Below, piece by piece: positions 51,301-53,847 of a stretch of 53,847 bases of DNA; position 1 is the first letter of the stretch; every line of letters begins with the position of its first letter. The DNA is taken from NCBI GenBank assembly GCA_043804635.1, contig JAZDIU010000031.1:1-53847 (forward strand), in the 5' to 3' direction. Source of the DNA: JAZDIU01 sp043804635. Its GTDB lineage: Bacteria > Chloroflexota > Dehalococcoidia > Dehalococcoidales > UBA2162. The notes under the pieces were generated by a model that saw nothing but the letters and a program-made list of their open reading frames with translations, did no database searches and had not been told where the DNA came from. Both the position numbers and the translations under genes were made by a program.

Positions 51301-51672
51301 TTAAAAAGCTTCTATTTCAGTCCCTCTTTTAAGCTCATTGATAGCGTTCTTAGAATCCACGTATACCAGTTTGGGTGCAACATTAGAGGCTTCACCCTCT
51401 TCAACATTTGAATAAGTCAGGATAATAACGATATCCCCTTTTACCGCTAACCGGGCAGCGGCCCCGTTCACACAGATTTCGCCTTTTTCGCCTTGAATTG
51501 CATAAGTGGTAAAACGAGCGCCGTTATTGACATTCAGCACGTGCACCTGCTCATAGGGCAAAATATCGGCAGCTTCCATCAGTTTCCGGTCGATGGTGAT
51601 ACTGCCTTCATAGTCAATATTTGCATCGGTAACGCGGGCGCGGTGGATTTTACCCTTAAGCATTGCTCTCAC
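51301..51672 (-). CDS. panD: Aspartate 1-decarboxylase
   Basis: This pyruvoyl enzyme makes beta-alanine from aspartate. The 123-residue proenzyme has the self-cleavage site YEGS (Gly23-Ser24), where the new N-terminal serine becomes the pyruvoyl group. MLKGKIHRARVTDANIDYEGS and NGARFTTYAIQGE match the family. The start is GTG (51672), with AGGAGG 8 bp before it. This aligns in length with the E. coli enzyme, while the ATG three codons later is 17 bp from the ribosome site. The start overlaps the DUF2520 gene by 17 bp. Confidence 0.95.
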   Translation of the reverse strand: MRAMLKGKIHRARVTDANIDYEGSITIDRKLMEAADILPYEQVHVLNVNNGARFTTYAIQGEKGEICVNGAAARLAVKGDIVIILTYSNVEEGEASNVAPKLVYVDSKNAINELKRGTEIEAF

Positions 51673-52540
51673 TAGACTTACCTCCTGATTTTAGTATCGC
51701 CTCGAGCTCTTTTACCCGTTGCTCATCTATTCTGCCTTTTCCAAGAGCAATTGGAATTGTCTGGCGACCAAGTTCACGATAAGTAGTCAGCATTGTTGGA
51801 GCTACTCTTTCCAAAGCATTGATGTGCTTCTTAATTGTCCCGATATCCCCACGGGCAATTGGTCCCGTCAGGCATTGAGGAATGCCGACATTCGCAATAT
51901 TGTTAAGCGTTCCCTGTAACAGTGGCATTAAAGCTCTAACCGCCTCCTGTCTGGGAACATTGAAGTTCTGCCACAGGTCGGTGGCTAGCTTTACCAGGGT
52001 CACCAGATAGTTGCAGGCAATTACTGCCGCTGTATGATAAATTACCTTATCTTCTGCTTTAAGCACAATCCAGTGACCGCCGAGGCTAGTAGCCATATCT
52101 TTTAGGAACGTCAGTAAAGGCTCATCAGCTTCGATGGCAAAAGTCGAGCCGGGTAGGTTATCGATGGCTTGTTTGATACTGGCAAAGGTTTGTAGCGGAT
52201 GGAAGGCACCAACTTGGGCCCCAAGTGATTTGGCGAACTTCAAAGTCTCAGTTGAATCAGCACCACTGCAATGGACGACGTTTTTTCTGGAACGCCACTC
52301 TATCTGCGAAACTACCGGGGCGATGGCATCATCGGGAGTAGTAATAAAAATGAGGTCGGCGGCATCGGCTACCGCTTGACCCGAACTCAGGACGTGGCAA
52401 TCCTTAATTGATTGTGCGAGCTTTTCTGCGGAGGTATAGCTGCGACTGGACACGGCGACAACAGGGTAGCCCTTCTCACTCAGCCGAGTAGCTAAGGCAG
52501 TCCCGACTGTTCCAGCACCGATAAATCCTAGCTTTATCAC
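51656..52540 (-). CDS. panG: DUF2520/Rossmann protein, probable ketopantoate reductase (PanG type)
   Basis: This 294-residue protein has an N-terminal Rossmann domain (IKLGFIGAGTVGTALATRL) and a C-terminal helical DUF2520 domain. The junction motif is VGAFHPLQTFAS, and VIYHTAAVIACNYLVTLV is typical of the family. PanG, a ketopantoate reductase unrelated to PanE, is described in Francisella and Enterococcus and to my knowledge belongs to this family. Here the gene is first in an operon with panD and panB, and no PanE is seen, which supports that role. The start was set at GTG (52540), with GGGGGGAAA upstream. The frame stays open to 52663, but that part is the leader and terminator. Confidence 0.8.
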   Translation of the reverse strand: MIKLGFIGAGTVGTALATRLSEKGYPVVAVSSRSYTSAEKLAQSIKDCHVLSSGQAVADAADLIFITTPDDAIAPVVSQIEWRSRKNVVHCSGADSTETLKFAKSLGAQVGAFHPLQTFASIKQAIDNLPGSTFAIEADEPLLTFLKDMATSLGGHWIVLKAEDKVIYHTAAVIACNYLVTLVKLATDLWQNFNVPRQEAVRALMPLLQGTLNNIANVGIPQCLTGPIARGDIGTIKKHINALERVAPTMLTTYRELGRQTIPIALGKGRIDEQRVKELEAILKSGGKSSESNA

Positions 52541-52715
52541 TCCATTTCCCCCCAAGCTAGAATCAAAATAAAAAGCCTTCTCAGACATAACCTGAGAAGG
52601 CTCTCTAATTATCCCCTGTTTAGCCGTCTCGGTCGTGTCCGATCCAAGCGACCATACTTGCAACGAACTTATATCTTAACTCACCGCCCCAACTCAACGG
52701 GGTCGCTGGTTAACT
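52541..52715 (-). ncRNA. Structured 5' leader / candidate riboswitch of the pantothenate operon
   Basis: The predicted transcript start near 52715 is followed by a foldable leader. A 9-bp helix with one bulge joins 52701-52709 to 52644-52653 (CCAGCGACC with GGTCGCTTGG). Inside it is an alternative CCCC/GGGG hairpin (52699-52702 with 52687-52690). After it is a UCGG/CCGA hairpin (52629-52642). The leader ends in an intrinsic terminator (52574-52602) some 30 nt before the first gene. Promoter, structured RNA, terminator, gene is the usual order of a transcription-controlling riboswitch. A 'pan' RNA motif is known ahead of pantothenate genes; I could not confirm that this is it. An 11-codon ATG frame (MVAWIGHDRDG) also lies in it. 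Confidence 0.55.
52561..52602 (-). terminator. Intrinsic terminator within the pantothenate leader
   Basis: Perfect 11-bp stem (52592-52602 with 52574-52584, AGCCTTCTCAG/CTGAGAAGGCT), 7-nt loop, then TTTTATTTTG on the minus strand. It sits between the operon promoter and the first start codon, so it must be regulated or it would block the operon. Confidence 0.85.
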
Positions 52716-52721
52716 GTGATT

Positions 52722-52750
52722 ATTTTACAATGCTGATAGCTTGCTGTCAA
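52722..52750 (-). promoter_or_regulatory. Promoter of the pantothenate operon leader
   Basis: On the minus strand TTGACA (52745-52750), 17-bp spacer, TAAAAT (52722-52727). It lies just past the terminator of the upstream radical SAM gene. Confidence 0.7.
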
Positions 52751-52761
52751 ATTTTTTTTTA

Positions 52762-52810
52762 AAAAACAACTAGAAGCTATTTCAAAAGTATTTAGCCTCT
52801 AGTTGTTTTT
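52762..52810 (-). terminator. Intrinsic terminator after the radical SAM/SPASM gene
   Basis: A 13-bp perfect stem (52798-52810 with 52762-52774, built around CTAGTTGTT) extends by three more pairs past one mismatch. A 15-nt loop and a T-run on the minus strand complete it. It ends transcription of the gene at 52855-53847 before the pantothenate promoter. The stem is symmetric enough to act on either strand. Confidence 0.75.
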
Positions 52811-52854
52811 AGTGTTATGTAAAGTATATCTTCGAGTTAGAATTTCGGATTCGT

Positions 52855-53847
52855 TTAAACGACCTCTTTCCAGACTTCATCAGCGACTTTAGCATATTCT
52901 CTGGCGTATTCATCTAGACGTGAAGCCAGTTTGCCGATGACGGTCTCAGCCCCTTGATGAGTGGGAGCAGCACCCGCTTCAACCGAAAGGCTTCTGAGCA
53001 CTTCAGGGTTATCTATTATCATACAGGGACGCAGTAAGTTAGGTGAGAAAGGCTGGCGATCTTGTATCGCGCGGAAAAAAGGCGACTGGGCTATTTCGGT
53101 GAGAGTCTTATCTTTAATGTTGTCCACAGCAAAGTGGACGAAAACGCAGGGTTCGGCATCGCCCTTGTTATTTATGTGCATATAATACTTGCCACCAGCG
53201 ATACATCCCCCTGTCAGTATTCCGTCGCACCAGAAGTCAGCTAGCAGAATCGGCCTGGTTTTTCTAATCTCTCTTATCCGGCGCCATCTGGCTATCCTCT
53301 GCTCGGGGGTCGGCATTAAGCTCATATCGGGCTCCCGCCCGATTGGGATGTAGTTAAAATACCACCCCATAAAACAGCCCTTATTAACATAGAAATCGAC
53401 GAATTCGGGACTGCTTATCACTTCGTTGTTACTCCTGATCGCCGTTGCCGAAAAACCGAATAATAAGCCTTCTCGTCGCAGATTATCCATCGCCTTCATT
53501 GCCCTGGCAAACGTTCCTCTGCCCCGCCTGGCATCCGTCTCCGCCTCGAACCCTTCGACGCTTATTGCCGGATAGACGTTCTCCATTCTGGCAAGCCTTT
53601 TCGCCATTGCCTCATCTATCAGGGTCCCATTAGTAAAGACTATGAAAGATATTTCAGGGTCTTCTTCCCACGTCTGGAGTACGTCACTACTTATGAATGG
53701 TTCGCCACCGATGACTACCATAAAAACGATGCCCAATTCTTTAGCCTCGCGGACTACTTTTTGCAATAAATCAGAACTCAAGTCATCCTTCTGACTGTAT
53801 TCGCCAGCGTAACAGCCGACGCAACGCAGGTTGCATCTCATCGAGGG
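52855..53847 (-). CDS. Radical SAM/SPASM protein (5' end cut by window)
   Basis: The visible 330 codons hold a radical SAM domain with the cluster motif RCNLRCVGCYAG (C-x3-C-x2-C) almost at the window edge, then VVIGGEPFISSDVLQ. A C-terminal SPASM-type region has a CIAGGKYYMHINNKGDAEPCVF block. The first ATG in view (53841) lies only two residues before the cluster motif, and codons for Pro-Ser precede it in frame. The true start is therefore to the right of 53847 and some N-terminal residues are missing. SPASM proteins often modify peptides or act as heme or quinohemoprotein maturases; none of the neighbours identifies the substrate. Confidence 0.88.
   Translation of the reverse strand, partial: PSMRCNLRCVGCYAGEYSQKDDLSSDLLQKVVREAKELGIVFMVVIGGEPFISSDVLQTWEEDPEISFIVFTNGTLIDEAMAKRLARMENVYPAISVEGFEAETDARRGRGTFARAMKAMDNLRREGLLFGFSATAIRSNNEVISSPEFVDFYVNKGCFMGWYFNYIPIGREPDMSLMPTPEQRIARWRRIREIRKTRPILLADFWCDGILTGGCIAGGKYYMHINNKGDAEPCVFVHFAVDNIKDKTLTEIAQSPFFRAIQDRQPFSPNLLRPCMIIDNPEVLRSLSVEAGAAPTHQGAETVIGKLASRLDEYAREYAKVADEVWKEVV

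Noticed and set aside
52541..52663. Coding extension of the DUF2520 gene through the terminator
   Set aside because: The frame is open, but it would begin at TTG inside the structured leader and encode the terminator hairpin. The conserved Rossmann start lies at the GTG at 52540.

Overview
The window reads as a chromosomal segment of an anaerobic bacterium. The nearest match I can suggest from gene content is a Chloroflexota/Dehalococcoidia-type genome. The reasons are moderate GC, gatC and gatA separated by an unrelated gene, an archaeal-type phosphoglycerate mutase, a stand-alone EF-Tu domain-II protein, an STT3/AglB-type oligosaccharyltransferase, and many strictly anaerobic enzyme families (radical SAM, Fe-S flavoenzyme, DUF362). 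This placement is an inference. I saw no rRNA, tRNA, CRISPR array, integrase or transposase.

Layout. 1-1.9 kb: TRAP transporter dctQ-dctM (minus). 2.1-2.4 kb: a small EF-Tu-domain-II-like protein. 2.4-5.9 kb: riboflavin operon ribD-ribE-ribBA-ribH (minus). 6.0-7.1 kb: lepB-pyrE. 7.1-8.9 kb: rhomboid protease and amino-acid dehydrogenase (minus). 9.0-10.6 kb: two membrane proteins, one NfeD-like. 10.7-13.0 kb: gatC, a PH-domain protein, gatA. 13.0-15.3 kb: an accessory patch with a gene interrupted by one in-frame TAA, two 57-residue genes, a double-CDGSH protein and palindromic repeats. 15.4-17.9 kb: VOC protein plus a large Fe-S flavoprotein, closed by a strong terminator.

18.0-40.4 kb is the main feature, a surface-glycan locus. 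A short plus-strand part (coiled-coil protein, NDP-sugar epimerase, NDP-sugar dehydrogenase) meets a long minus-strand operon. That operon runs from a polyprenyl-phosphate-type GT2 at 37.6 kb down to an aminotransferase at 20.4 kb. It encodes two paralogous B12-binding-type radical SAM proteins, three GT4-like glycosyltransferases (one with an in-frame TAA), WecB and a WecC-like dehydrogenase (a route to UDP-ManNAcA), two further SDR epimerases, a large membrane protein, a TylF-type methyltransferase, a split transketolase and a DegT aminotransferase. Divergent from it is an 871-residue STT3/AglB-like oligosaccharyltransferase carrying WWDYG. Its stop codon overlaps the start of dxs, the first enzyme of isoprenoid supply. 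Together these suggest a lipid-linked glycan built on a polyprenyl carrier and moved to protein, i.e. a candidate N-glycosylation system in a bacterium.

40.4-48.9 kb: dxs-pgk-apgM, a DapA-superfamily aldolase, a DUF362 protein, tpiA and miaA. 48.9-52.8 kb: pantothenate genes panC, panB, panD and a DUF2520 protein that probably supplies ketopantoate reductase. The panD-panB operon is preceded by a promoter, a roughly 100-nt foldable leader and a strong intrinsic terminator just ahead of the first gene, the architecture of a riboswitch or attenuator. 52.9-53.8 kb: a radical SAM/SPASM gene cut by the window edge.

Two themes recur. Several genes (ribD, lepB, the 9.0-kb gene, the NfeD gene) have a -10 box only 7-13 nt from the start codon and no Shine-Dalgarno, so leaderless mRNAs are likely. 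Two otherwise intact genes each carry exactly one in-frame TAA.
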